A stretch of DNA of 29,603 nucleotides from the IMG/VR virus record IMGVR_UViG_3300021964_000343, positions 1 to 29,603 of that record, one strand, 5' to 3'. Within the stretch, counting starts at the first letter, position 1. Every line of letters begins with the position of its first letter. This document shows positions 17,030 to 25,118 of this stretch, piece after piece. A model generated the notes under the pieces. The model worked only from the letters and a program-made list of their open reading frames with translations, made no database searches and was not told the DNA's origin. The stretch comes from a virus. A program made the position numbers and the translations under genes.

Positions 17030-17053
17030 AAAAGGCGCTTCGGCGCCTTTTTT
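17030..17053 (+). terminator. Rho-independent terminator after gp19
   Basis: Stem AAAGGCGC (17031-17038), loop TTCG (17039-17042) and stem GCGCCTTT (17043-17050) are followed by further T residues to 17053. The UUCG tetraloop is an especially stable hairpin. It ends gp19 transcription shortly before the next late promoter. Confidence 0.93.
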
Positions 17054-17077
17054 ATTATCTACCCATATAATACTTTA

Positions 17078-17085
17078 GATAAATA
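17078..17085 (+). promoter_or_regulatory. Late promoter abutting the gp54-like start
   Basis: GATAAATA is followed by TTAGC and then the ATG at 17091. By T4 spacing, transcription would start at or within a base of the ATG, giving a leaderless message. The 19 bases TTAGATAAATATTAGCATG recur exactly at 22667-22685. Confidence 0.75.
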
Positions 17086-17090
17086 TTAGC

Positions 17091-18434
17091 ATGGCAAACA
17101 AATTAACTCCATTCTTAAATAATTTAGCACAAGGTGCTTTAAATCCAAAAGGTAATCTCGGCGATTTTGCTCATGCATCTCGTTTGTATGTAGATGATGC
17201 ATTTAAGTATGCTCCAAAAGTAAAATTTCTTTATCATGTAGCATTCAATATTAATCCCGAAGCATCAGCAATTATTCCGCAGTTAACAAGCAAACACAAT
17301 AACACAATTAACATGCTTGTAAAAAGTGTAGACTTACCTAAGTACGATATTACTACTGAAACAAAACATGCTTATAATAGAAAAAGAGTTTTACAAAAAA
17401 GAATAGATTACAGTCCATGTAATATTACATTTCACGATGACAACTTTGGACTAACCACTGCAATGTGGGAAGCATATTATAGATATTATTATAAAGACGG
17501 AAACTATGCATCAGTAGATCAAGCAGGGGCACCTCAAGCAAATAATTCTGCTTACAATAGAGCAAATGTTTATGGAACATCTAATCAGCAATATCGCTAT
17601 GGTTTCGATAATGATAGTTTTGCTCCGTTCTTTAATAGTATAATTGTATATCAAATGTCACGAAAACGTTACACAGCGTTTACACTTGTAAACCCTATAA
17701 TACAAAGTTGGCAACACGATACTATGGACCAAGCAACCAGTGAAGTTGTTCAAAGTACAATGAGTGTTATGTTTGAAACAGTTTTCTATTCAAGAGGACC
17801 GGTTACAGAAGAAGCGGCGCCTAAAGGATTTGCTACAGAACATTACGACAAAACACCAAGTCCGTTGACGCTTGGCGGAGGCGGAACATCAAGCCTATTT
17901 GGACAGGGTGGTGTTGCGGCAGGCGCGGCAGATGTATTTGGAGATATCACAAGTGGACAAGCATTTAGTTCACCGGGTGCATTGTTAGGAACAGTTCTTA
18001 AAGGTGCAAATACGGTAAGAAATGCAAAGAGTCTATCAAGTGAAGGATTACGTCAAGAAGGATTCGGAATTATCAAAGGAGCGTTAGGCGACATAGGTGC
18101 AAACAATGTTGGCGGTGTTGCTAATTCTGTATTTCCAAAATCAGGCGCAACAGATTTAACTACAGCAATAGCAGGAGTTAGTGTAGTTGCCAACGTAGCA
18201 AGTTTAGTTCAATCAAGTAGTGTATCCGATGTTCGAGCACAACTTGCAAATAATCCTGATGCATTAGATAGTCTTACAAAAGCAACAACATTTAAGAAAA
18301 CACATCTTAATGCAGGTGGCGAAGCGTCAGTTGGTGCAATTAACAGTGCTTGGAACAGTGCAAGTGACACATTCAAGTCTGCACAAAACAGTGAGACATT
18401 AAATAATTTAGAAAACATTGTAAGGAGTGCTTAA
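17091..18434 (+). CDS. Tail-tube-fold protein, candidate baseplate tube initiator (gp54/gp48-like)
   Basis: The 447-residue protein has a tube-like N-terminal half (about residues 40-240): KVKFLYHVAFNI, then NMLVKSVDLPKYDITTETKH with VLQKRIDYSPCNITFHDDN, AMWEAYYRYYYKDG and, after a short loop, FFNSIIVYQMSRKRYTAFTLV and SVMFETVFYSRGPV. The order of strands resembles T4 gp54 and gp19-type tube proteins, so it may cap or initiate the tube at the baseplate. The C-terminal ~200 residues are Gly/Ala/Ser-rich with weakly predicted helices and no clear fold. It directly follows gp19. It is not a portal (gp20): no portal motifs are seen. The next gene begins within its stop codon (TAATG), with an AAGGAG site. 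Confidence 0.6.
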   Translation: MANKLTPFLNNLAQGALNPKGNLGDFAHASRLYVDDAFKYAPKVKFLYHVAFNINPEASAIIPQLTSKHNNTINMLVKSVDLPKYDITTETKHAYNRKRVLQKRIDYSPCNITFHDDNFGLTTAMWEAYYRYYYKDGNYASVDQAGAPQANNSAYNRANVYGTSNQQYRYGFDNDSFAPFFNSIIVYQMSRKRYTAFTLVNPIIQSWQHDTMDQATSEVVQSTMSVMFETVFYSRGPVTEEAAPKGFATEHYDKTPSPLTLGGGGTSSLFGQGGVAAGAADVFGDITSGQAFSSPGALLGTVLKGANTVRNAKSLSSEGLRQEGFGIIKGALGDIGANNVGGVANSVFPKSGATDLTTAIAGVSVVANVASLVQSSSVSDVRAQLANNPDALDSLTKATTFKKTHLNAGGEASVGAINSAWNSASDTFKSAQNSETLNNLENIVRSA

Positions 18435-18799
18435 TGACTAATGTACCTTCAGTGCAAAGAGTAGATAGTGCTAAAGAAGTAAAAGAATTTTTCAATCAAT
18501 ACTTTACAGGAAGAATTAGTTTTCCAAGTAATCAAGTTGATGCTGTAATAGGGTTTTTTGAAAATAGAGGTTTTTCAAAAGAAAGTAGTATTGCAGTCGG
18601 CACAGCAATTATGCAACAAGCAAAATTAGATGACGTAAATGTATTCCAATTATTAGATACATTAAAAAAGCAGGACTCAATTCAATTGAGTAGTGTAGTT
18701 ACTGAAATTCTTAATTACAATAGAGAAAAAATTTCTACATTAGGTTACAAAATTGATAACACTGCTAATAGGACTGAAGCACGAAACATAGAGGTGTAA
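18434..18799 (+). CDS. Small helical protein of unknown function between tail and head-completion genes
   Basis: The 121-residue protein is intact and translationally coupled to the previous gene (TAATG, AAGGAG at 18422-18427). It appears mostly alpha-helical: SAKEVKEFFNQYFTG, then VDAVIGFFENRGFSKESSIA, IMQQAKLDDVNVFQLLDTLK and SSVVTEILNYNREKISTLGY. The pattern resembles small conserved proteins near tail genes in T4-like marine phages that I remember only as hypothetical or structural. No catalytic motif or membrane segment is visible. A tail assembly or chaperone role is a guess from position. Confidence 0.7.
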   Translation: MTNVPSVQRVDSAKEVKEFFNQYFTGRISFPSNQVDAVIGFFENRGFSKESSIAVGTAIMQQAKLDDVNVFQLLDTLKKQDSIQLSSVVTEILNYNREKISTLGYKIDNTANRTEARNIEV

Positions 18800-18800
18800 C

Positions 18801-19238
18801 ATGGCCAAGTTTGCACAAGGACGTTACAGCCTAAAAAATCCAGACAAGTACATAGGAAGAAAAACACCATTGTATAGAAGCAGTTGGGAATTTGCTTTTA
18901 TGAAATTCTGTGACGAGAATCCTAATGTAGCAAAGTGGGCAAGTGAAGCAGTAAAAATACCATATAGAAATCCATTGACTGGAAAGGCAACTGTATACGT
19001 TCCTGATTTCTTTATTGCTTATTCAGATAAAAACGGTAAACAACGTGCAGAAGTGATTGAAGTGAAACCCGACAATCAAACAACACTCGAAAGTGCCGGA
19101 CGTAATAAGTATAAACAAGCACAAGTGGTCCTAAACATGGCAAAGTGGGAAGCCGCAAAAGCATGGTGTAAAGACAAGGGATTGTACTTTAGGGTAGTTA
19201 CAGAGAAAGACATTTTTCATTCTGGCTCAAGAAAATAA
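18801..19238 (+). CDS. 4: Head completion protein, T4 gp4-like
   Basis: The 145-residue protein closely follows T4 gp4: FAQGRYSLKNPDKYIGRKT, then RSSWEFAFMKFCDENPNV, KWASEAVKIPYRNPLTGK, YVPDFFIAYSDKNG and AEVIEVKPDNQT. gp4 is needed late in head maturation so that packaged heads can join tails. The PD (68-69) followed by E87-V-K89 resembles a PD-(D/E)xK nuclease core, suggesting an ancestral or actual DNA-end-processing activity; that is family-level inference. T4 gp4 is about the same length. A GAGGTG ribosome-binding site at 18791-18796 supports the start. Confidence 0.93.
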   Translation: MAKFAQGRYSLKNPDKYIGRKTPLYRSSWEFAFMKFCDENPNVAKWASEAVKIPYRNPLTGKATVYVPDFFIAYSDKNGKQRAEVIEVKPDNQTTLESAGRNKYKQAQVVLNMAKWEAAKAWCKDKGLYFRVVTEKDIFHSGSRK

Positions 19239-19246
19239 GATAAATA
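19239..19246 (+). promoter_or_regulatory. Late promoter for the terminase small subunit
   Basis: GATAAATA begins at the gp4 stop and lies 34 bases before the gp16 ATG. Only a weak GGA sequence precedes that ATG. The promoter would drive gp16 and the two genes after it up to the terminator at 21034. Confidence 0.65.
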
Positions 19247-19272
19247 ATAGTAGCAGTTAACGGATCCAAATT

Positions 19273-19773
19273 ATGACAAAGAAATTAGAAGAATTATTAA
19301 ACTTGCCTGACAGTAAAGAAATTATTGATCAAGATAAAAATGATTCAAAAAAAGAAGATAAAAAAACAGCATTAATTGAACACGAAGAAACCCAGCGTAA
19401 TATTGCTGAACTGGATAAAATTAGTGCCGCATTGCCACAGGTTAAAGGCTTAGGCGAAATGGCAGACAAAGAACTCAATGAAGTTGCTTCAAAATCTATG
19501 CAGGCATATGAAGACTTGATGGATTTAGGTATGAATGTTGAAAGTCGTTATAGTGGGCGTGTGTTTGAAGTAGCAGGTAATATGCTCAAAACAAACTTAG
19601 ATGCCAAAGTTGCTAAATTGGATAAAAAATTAAAAATGGTTGAATTACAACTCAAAAAAGAAAAACAGGATAAAGACGGTGGAGGATCTGAAGATAACAT
19701 AGTTTCCGGCGAAGGATATGTGGTTTCTGACCGTAATAGTTTGATTGAGAAATTGAAAAACATGGATAAATAA
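19273..19773 (+). CDS. 16: Terminase small subunit, T4 gp16-like
   Basis: The 166-residue protein is close to T4 gp16 in length (164) and layout: a hydrophilic N-terminus (LEELLNLPDSKEIIDQD), a central helical region with RNIAELDKISAALPQV and SKSMQAYEDLMDLGMNVESR, the segment YSGRVFEVAGNMLKTNLDAK, and a coiled-coil helix at about 110-135 with alternating Lys and hydrophobics. The C-terminal VVSDRNSLIEKLKN resembles the gp16 tail. The small subunit oligomerises and recognises DNA for packaging by gp17, encoded two genes downstream. Similarity is by pattern rather than strong identity, so this is a good but not certain call. Confidence 0.8.
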   Translation: MTKKLEELLNLPDSKEIIDQDKNDSKKEDKKTALIEHEETQRNIAELDKISAALPQVKGLGEMADKELNEVASKSMQAYEDLMDLGMNVESRYSGRVFEVAGNMLKTNLDAKVAKLDKKLKMVELQLKKEKQDKDGGGSEDNIVSGEGYVVSDRNSLIEKLKNMDK

Positions 19774-19794
19774 CTTGTAGTAGGATTAAACATT

Positions 19795-20361
19795 ATGAAA
19801 AAATATAGCGATTATTTAACAGAAGCATACAACGGTAAAACATACGAATTTAAAATCGGTGTTGCAGGTGATAATGAAGGTGTTGCAGATAAAATTGAAA
19901 CTGCATTAAAGAAATTTGGAGTAACTAATATTACTCCGGGTAAGAAAACACCTATTCAAGAACGCCCATTAGATTTTCCACAATTACAAAATATGGATGT
20001 CACATATTATGAAGCAACAATTACATATCCTACACATGCTGAATCTTTACAAGAATATTTAGGTTACAATATTGGAAAATCTCAATCACACATTATGGTG
20101 CGTAATATGAATGCTCCACAGGAAGTGTATCAAGAAATTGATGAAGGCCCATACGAAGTTAAAATTACAAAAGAAGATATGGGTGGAGAAAGTGCTCAAG
20201 ACGAAGTTGGTAATAACAGAGTAATGGAATTACTAAAAGAGTTAGAAGGCGTTAAAAACGAAAATACAAATAGTCCAGTAGACAGCGTTAAAGTAGATGC
20301 TGAACAAAAGCAAATGGATGCTACTGCTGATATCGGTACTAAAAGTCCAATAGGGAGTTAA
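19795..20361 (+). CDS. Unknown protein between the terminase genes
   Basis: This 188-residue protein begins MKKYSDYLTEAYNGKTYEFK. Residues 15-110 look like a compact alpha/beta domain (TYEFKIGVAGDNEG, a helix, then KTPIQERPLDFPQLQNMDVT and a Y-rich strand). The acidic C-terminal 70 residues (GESAQDEVGNNRVMELLKEL and on) appear disordered. I recall similar proteins in marine T4-like phages but no function. The position between gp16 and gp17 makes a virion or head-assembly role likely. An AGGA ribosome-binding site precedes the ATG. Confidence 0.7.
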   Translation: MKKYSDYLTEAYNGKTYEFKIGVAGDNEGVADKIETALKKFGVTNITPGKKTPIQERPLDFPQLQNMDVTYYEATITYPTHAESLQEYLGYNIGKSQSHIMVRNMNAPQEVYQEIDEGPYEVKITKEDMGGESAQDEVGNNRVMELLKELEGVKNENTNSPVDSVKVDAEQKQMDATADIGTKSPIGS

Positions 20362-20363
20362 TT

Positions 20364-21011
20364 ATGAAATTAGATGAAATTTACAAAAAAATTAAGGCGT
20401 TGGACGAAGCACTAACCGAAACAGCATCAGCGTCAATCAACATGTCAGGCGACAGTGCAGAAGACGTTATTAAGTTAATGAATGCACTCAAAGGTGAAAA
20501 AGGTGCAGACACAATAGACAGCATGCCAAAAGCAATTGATAAACCAATTGCACCTATGCCGGTTATGGGTCCACCAGATCCATTAGATGACATGGGCAGA
20601 ATGAGAGATCTTATGAAAGATAAAGATGATGACATGGGCAAGGATGATGACATGGATGATCTTAAACCAGGCATGCAAACTGAACCATGCAAAATCTGTG
20701 GCAAAGTACACTTAGGAAATTCAGGCTGTGCAGAAGATATTGAAGCAGAAGATTATGAAAATGAACCAGATGAAAAATATCAAGATCAACACTACATGAC
20801 TAAAGATTTATCAGGCGGTTCTGAACAAGGTCAAAAGAAATCATATCCTAAAGTTGCAGGCGCTGATAATCCAATGGCACTTGAAGATGAAATTAAGGCA
20901 GAACTTTCAGCAAGATTAGCAGAGTATATGTCAGAAGGCAAAGGTTGTAGTTGTAACGACGGCGGTGATTGCGAATGCAAAGCACCATGTGACGACTGCG
21001 GTTGTAAATAA
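20364..21011 (+). CDS. Acidic protein with a zinc-knuckle-like motif and a Cys-rich tail
   Basis: The 215-residue protein starts two bases after the previous stop, with a GGGAG site. The N-terminus (DEIYKKIKALDEAL, then SINMSGDSAEDVIKLMNALK) is helical. A Met/Pro/Asp-rich low-complexity part follows (residues 53-100). Residues 109-122 read C-x2-C-x3-H-x5-C, close to a zinc knuckle. The last 21 residues carry seven cysteines (195, 197, 203, 205, 209, 212, 214), resembling a metallothionein-like or metal-binding tail. No function is recognised. The terminator follows within 25 bases. It probably belongs to the virion or head-assembly set because of its late cluster position. Confidence 0.7.
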   Translation: MKLDEIYKKIKALDEALTETASASINMSGDSAEDVIKLMNALKGEKGADTIDSMPKAIDKPIAPMPVMGPPDPLDDMGRMRDLMKDKDDDMGKDDDMDDLKPGMQTEPCKICGKVHLGNSGCAEDIEAEDYENEPDEKYQDQHYMTKDLSGGSEQGQKKSYPKVAGADNPMALEDEIKAELSARLAEYMSEGKGCSCNDGGDCECKAPCDDCGCK

Positions 21012-21033
21012 TTCCTAAATTATCAAGTAGTTC

Positions 21034-21060
21034 AAATAGGCCCTCCGGGGCCTATTTTTT
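21034..21060 (+). terminator. Rho-independent terminator upstream of gp17
   Basis: Stem AAATAGGCCC (21034-21043), loop TCCG (21044-21047), stem GGGCCTATTT (21048-21057), followed by more T residues. It is a ten-pair stem with a UNCG-type tetraloop like the terminator after gp19. It separates the gp16 unit from gp17. Confidence 0.93.
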
Positions 21061-21062
21061 TG

Positions 21063-21070
21063 AGTAAATA
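21063..21070 (+). promoter_or_regulatory. Possible late promoter variant for gp17
   Basis: AGTAAATA, a variant of the late box, comes immediately after the terminator and seven bases before the ATG at 21078. It would give a two-base leader. No Shine-Dalgarno is seen before the ATG. Confidence 0.35.
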
Positions 21071-21077
21071 CAATACA

Positions 21078-22670
21078 ATGGCAAATAAAAGTTTAGATGG
21101 GGTATTAACCAAAAAAGCACATACCCGTGAAAAATATACACAACAGCAGATAGAAGATCTTGCAAACTGCATGGATCCTGCTTCAGGATATCTACATTTT
21201 GCAAATCATTTTGCGTACATACAACATCCTGTAAAAGGAAAACTACTATTTGACCCATTTGTATATCAAGTAGGTCTTATGCAAAGTTATCACAATCATA
21301 GATTTAATGTTAACATGCTACCAAGGCAGACTGGCAAAACAACTTGTGCGGCTGTTTACCTAACTTGGTATGCAATGTTCCATCCAGATCAAACTATTCT
21401 TATCGCGGCACACAAGTACACAGGTGCTCAAGAAATTATGCAACGTATTAGATACGTGTACGAAATGTGTCCTGATCATATTAGGGCAGGTGTTACAAAT
21501 TACAATAAAGGTTCAATGGAATTTGAAAACGGCTCACGTATTGTTAGTGCCACCACAACAGGCAACACTGGACGTGGTATGTCCATATCATTACTATACT
21601 GTGATGAGTTTGCGTTTGTGAATCCTAACATTGCGGAAGAGTTTTGGACTTCAATATCACCTACACTTGCAACAGGTGGTCGTGCTATTATAACATCAAC
21701 ACCTAACTCAGATGAAGATACATTTGCTACTATTTGGAAAGAAAGTCAAAACAAGTTTGACGAAAGTGGCAATGAACAAGATGTAGGTATTAACGGGTTT
21801 CATGGATTTACAGTTACATGGGACCAACATCCAGACAGAGACGAAGAATGGAAAAAGGCCGAGATAGGACGCATTGGGGAGGAAAGATTTAGACGCGAGT
21901 ACGGATGTGAATTCTTAGTATTTGACGAAACGCTGATTAATAGTATTAAACTTGCAAGTTTAGAAGGGATAGACCCTTTGGAAAACATGGGGCAAGTGCG
22001 TTGGTATTCAAAACTCGATCCTAAACAAACATATTGTATTAGTCTTGATCCAAGTATGGGTACTGGTGGGGATTATTCTGCTATTCAAGTGTTTGAACTG
22101 CCAAGTTATAAACAAGTTGCAGAATGGAGACACAATACGTCGCCTATCCCGCAACAAATTAGAATTTTAAAAGATATATGTAATTACATCAATGACCAAT
22201 GTAAAGCGCCAGCGGCAAATAATATATATTGGAGTATTGAAAACAATACAATTGGCGAAGCGGCACTACTTGTTATTCAAGATGTTGGTGAAGAAAACAT
22301 ACCCGGACTATTTGTGTCAGAACCTATAAGAAAAGGTCATATTAGAAAGTTCCGTAAAGGATTCAACACTACACATAGATCAAAAATAAGTGCTTGTTCA
22401 AAGTTCAAAACTATGGTGGAAAATGATCAAATGAAAATTTACAGCAAAGCACTTATCTCAGAACTCAAAGGTTTTGTTGCAAGTGGAACAAGTTACAAAG
22501 CAAAAACAGGAGAAACGGACGATCTTGTAAGTGCAGTGTTGCTTAATATTAGAATGATGGGTGTGCTTAAAGACTGGGATCCAAGGGTTTACAACACTTT
22601 CCGTCAAAATAGCATGGAAGAAGAAGATTATGAGCCGCCAATGCCGATCTTTGTTACTGGAGTTTATTAG
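21078..22670 (+). CDS. 17: Terminase large subunit, T4 gp17-like
   Basis: The ATG at 21078 is chosen because an in-frame TTG at 21060 lies in the terminator T-tract. The protein is 530 residues. An N-terminal ATPase carries a Walker A PRQTGKTT (82-89), a Walker B LLYCDE (172-177) and a coupling motif TSTPNS (206-211). The C-terminal RNase H-type nuclease has SLDPSMGTGGD with an acidic Asp near 324, an acidic SIENN at about 387 and a final GETDDLVSA. This motor cuts the concatemer and pumps it into the head at the portal. Length is similar to T4 gp17 (610) minus terminal extensions. The portal gene itself is not in this window. The preceding terminator and absence of a Shine-Dalgarno are notable. 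Confidence 0.97.
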   Translation: MANKSLDGVLTKKAHTREKYTQQQIEDLANCMDPASGYLHFANHFAYIQHPVKGKLLFDPFVYQVGLMQSYHNHRFNVNMLPRQTGKTTCAAVYLTWYAMFHPDQTILIAAHKYTGAQEIMQRIRYVYEMCPDHIRAGVTNYNKGSMEFENGSRIVSATTTGNTGRGMSISLLYCDEFAFVNPNIAEEFWTSISPTLATGGRAIITSTPNSDEDTFATIWKESQNKFDESGNEQDVGINGFHGFTVTWDQHPDRDEEWKKAEIGRIGEERFRREYGCEFLVFDETLINSIKLASLEGIDPLENMGQVRWYSKLDPKQTYCISLDPSMGTGGDYSAIQVFELPSYKQVAEWRHNTSPIPQQIRILKDICNYINDQCKAPAANNIYWSIENNTIGEAALLVIQDVGEENIPGLFVSEPIRKGHIRKFRKGFNTTHRSKISACSKFKTMVENDQMKIYSKALISELKGFVASGTSYKAKTGETDDLVSAVLLNIRMMGVLKDWDPRVYNTFRQNSMEEEDYEPPMPIFVTGVY

Positions 22671-22677
22671 ATAAATA
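22670..22677 (+). promoter_or_regulatory. Late promoter abutting the 770-residue protein start
   Basis: GATAAATA overlaps the gp17 stop and is followed by TTAGC and the ATG at 22683. Its 19-base surroundings match those at 17075-17093 exactly. T4 spacing would put transcription start on the ATG. Confidence 0.75.
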
Positions 22678-22682
22678 TTAGC

Positions 22683-24995
22683 ATGAAGAACTTAGAAAAA
22701 ATTGCAGAAGAACTGTTCAATAAGATTCGAGGTAGATATCCTTCAATCACATTAGGTGATGAAGAATCAACTATTACAAATGTGCCGAATAAAGCACGGT
22801 TCTTTGATTTTGATTTCAAAGAAGGTGTAAAAGTAAATGTAACATTAGACACAGAAAGTCTAACAATACTTTACAACAATGAACTTATTGAAAATTCTCC
22901 AGATACGATTAAAAGTAACTGGTACAATTTTATGAAGGAAATGAGAACCTTTGCTAAGAAACGCATGTTAAAATTTGACACAAGAGACATAACAAAAACA
23001 AATTTAGATAAAAGAGACTATCAATATCTTTCTACAAATAGACCCGGAGATGAAACAATGAGTGAAAGTAAAATGTACGGAACTTCAAAGACAAGTTTCC
23101 AAGACATTGGCAATGCAAAAATGATTGTCAAGCATAGAGGTCCTGTTGATTTTGAAAATCCAGCAGGCAGAACACAACGTATCGACAGCATCTACATAGA
23201 GAGTGCTGACGGCGAAAGATTTAAATATCCGTTCAGACACCTAAATGGTGCAAGAGCAATGGCTACACACGTAAGCGAAGGTGGCAATCAGTACGACTCA
23301 TTTGGAAAACACATCGTTTCACTCAGCGAAGAACTTTCTAAATTGCGTACATTCAAAACTTACATGAACAGATCAAATGTAATGGCAGAGGGTCTTGCTG
23401 GTTACATGGACATTGTTAATGAAAGAATTGAAACTGTTAAAGAAACAGTCTTTAAATTACAAAGACCAACACACTACAAAGAAGCGTTTGAATCATTTGA
23501 AGAAACAGTGATGGAAGAAGTACCAGAAGATGTTTCATCAAATTGGATTGATGAATTAACTATTCGTCAGTTCAACGAAGATCTAAAAAGTGTATTTCCT
23601 TATATCTACAATCTTGTTAAAGAAAACACAAAGCCTACAGAAATTGGTCCAGAAGATTTGTTAGGCGAGTTTGATGGTCCAGATGAAACAGAAGATGGCG
23701 GCAAGAAGGAACAATTACAAGCCTGGTATGACAAATACAGCAAGTATGAAAGCGATAACAGTGATGTCTTACCAAAAGGAATGTTCAAAGGCTACATGGA
23801 CTCTGGTATTCTAACAGACGGTGTAGAAGAGAATGAATTCGCAAACTTAGTTAAACATTTTGGCGGCGACAGAGACGAAGCAGAAGACAAAGTTTTCAAC
23901 GACGAGTACGAGAAATTTTTACCCATTACAACTGCAATGCGAGAAGAGTTTATGAAAATAATGGGTGATCTTGACGAAGACAAATGCAGAGAAGCGGCTA
24001 ACATTTTAGGTGGTGAAAGTATGGACATGGAAGATGCGTATGCTTCACACTTAGACAATATAGTTGCTACATCAAAACACGAGCAAGGTCCGGAAGTTGA
24101 CGAAGCAGATGCCATGAGCACAGGCACTGTAGCAGTGGGTAAAAAAGGCAAGACCAGAAGAGCCACAGGTATTAATGACAACCCCTATGATCACAACGAT
24201 GGCGAAGATGAAACAGCATTGGCAAATGCCGCACTGTGGAACATGAAAGATGTATATCAAACCATAATGGCCGGTGAAGAACTTTCAGAAGACGATATAT
24301 TCTCATATGGAGACCTTGTTCAATACTTGGAAATGACAGATATGCCTGATCATTACAGCAAGTTTTGGGACTTGGTTACAGATGCTATTAACAAAGCAGG
24401 TGGATTTGCAGGACAGGGTGCTTCACTTGAAGTGGATAAGAACATTGCACCAAAGATCAAATCACTGTATCAACAATTCAAAGCCGAAACAAAGGATATC
24501 GCAGGTGTCAAAGAAGGCAACGAGTTCGCACAAAAGGTACGTGAACTAAAAGCCAAAGGTGCTAAGCCAGGAACCAAATTCAAAACATCAGACGGTGAAG
24601 AACATACACTTGAAGATGCTATTAGATTAGCAGGACTACAAGTTGAAGACTTTTGGTCAGAAGAAGAACTAATGGCAGAAAAAGGCGCAGATGACGAAGA
24701 AGATGACGACACTATGGATGTCAAAATTGACAAAGATGGTGCTATTTCAAAAGCAGACGCTCCAGATGATTTACATGACAAAGAAGAAGAATTACCTTTA
24801 GATGAGTTTATCAAAGGACACTTTGATTATACTACTAATCAATTCCCTAAAGGTGAAACGGCTGTTATGACAGCGGTTGAAAAGAAGTATGGTGATGACA
24901 GTATCAAAGATGCTATGAACATCATGAAGGAATTGGTTACAAACCAAGATGAAGAAATGTCAAGAATTAAAACTTTAGCAGGTTTGGCTCACTAA
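22683..24995 (+). CDS. Large acidic virion-type protein of unknown function
   Basis: This 770-residue protein is not recognised by name. The N-terminal ~300 residues seem folded: IAEELFNKIRGRYPSITLGD, then FFDFDFKEGVKVNVTLDTES, NWYNFMKEMRTFAKKRML, and a conserved-looking RHLNGARAMATHVSEGG at about 183-199. The rest alternates acidic linkers (residues about 335-350 and 650-690) with helices, for example EYEKFLPITTAMREEFMKIM. A C-terminal segment of DEEMSRIKTLAGLAH ends the protein. It lacks signal peptides and membrane helices. Its late promoter, position behind gp17 and size suggest a virion or internal head protein. No Shine-Dalgarno precedes the ATG, consistent with leaderless start. Confidence 0.7.
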   Translation: MKNLEKIAEELFNKIRGRYPSITLGDEESTITNVPNKARFFDFDFKEGVKVNVTLDTESLTILYNNELIENSPDTIKSNWYNFMKEMRTFAKKRMLKFDTRDITKTNLDKRDYQYLSTNRPGDETMSESKMYGTSKTSFQDIGNAKMIVKHRGPVDFENPAGRTQRIDSIYIESADGERFKYPFRHLNGARAMATHVSEGGNQYDSFGKHIVSLSEELSKLRTFKTYMNRSNVMAEGLAGYMDIVNERIETVKETVFKLQRPTHYKEAFESFEETVMEEVPEDVSSNWIDELTIRQFNEDLKSVFPYIYNLVKENTKPTEIGPEDLLGEFDGPDETEDGGKKEQLQAWYDKYSKYESDNSDVLPKGMFKGYMDSGILTDGVEENEFANLVKHFGGDRDEAEDKVFNDEYEKFLPITTAMREEFMKIMGDLDEDKCREAANILGGESMDMEDAYASHLDNIVATSKHEQGPEVDEADAMSTGTVAVGKKGKTRRATGINDNPYDHNDGEDETALANAALWNMKDVYQTIMAGEELSEDDIFSYGDLVQYLEMTDMPDHYSKFWDLVTDAINKAGGFAGQGASLEVDKNIAPKIKSLYQQFKAETKDIAGVKEGNEFAQKVRELKAKGAKPGTKFKTSDGEEHTLEDAIRLAGLQVEDFWSEEELMAEKGADDEEDDDTMDVKIDKDGAISKADAPDDLHDKEEELPLDEFIKGHFDYTTNQFPKGETAVMTAVEKKYGDDSIKDAMNIMKELVTNQDEEMSRIKTLAGLAH

Positions 24996-25019
24996 GTCAC
25001 TTTTTTGACAAAGTTTCAC

Positions 25020-25048
25020 TTGACTTTATAAGTAAGTTTGTGTATAGT
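25020..25048 (+). promoter_or_regulatory. Sigma70-like promoter for gp32
   Basis: TTGACT (25020-25025) and TATAGT (25043-25048) have a 17-base spacer. Start near 25055 would leave a leader of about 64 bases ending in a perfect AGGAGG at 25106-25111. Its similarity to the gp1 promoter suggests both genes are switched on early by host polymerase. Confidence 0.85.
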
Positions 25049-25118
25049 ATATATTATGTGCTAAACACAATCAAGGCACTAACATTAGCCCATAGGCATT
25101 TATATAGGAGGCATTATT

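Noticed and set aside
17091-18434. Portal protein (gp20) behind gp19, expected from the T4 gene order
   Set aside because: The protein has tube-like strands and a Gly/Ala-rich tail, with none of the usual portal features; the portal gene appears to lie outside this window.
21060-21077. TTG start extending gp17 by six codons
   Set aside because: The TTG lies in the terminator T-tract and lacks a ribosome-binding site; the ATG at 21078 is more likely.
23792-24181. 129-residue minus-strand ORF within the 770-residue gene
   Set aside because: It is Ser/Ala/Leu-rich as expected from the antisense of an acidic, Asp/Glu-rich frame; no promoter or motif supports it.
25005-25010. TTGACA just before the gp32 promoter as a second -35 box
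   Set aside because: No acceptable -10 hexamer occurs 16-18 bases downstream; the TTGACT at 25020 with TATAGT fits better.
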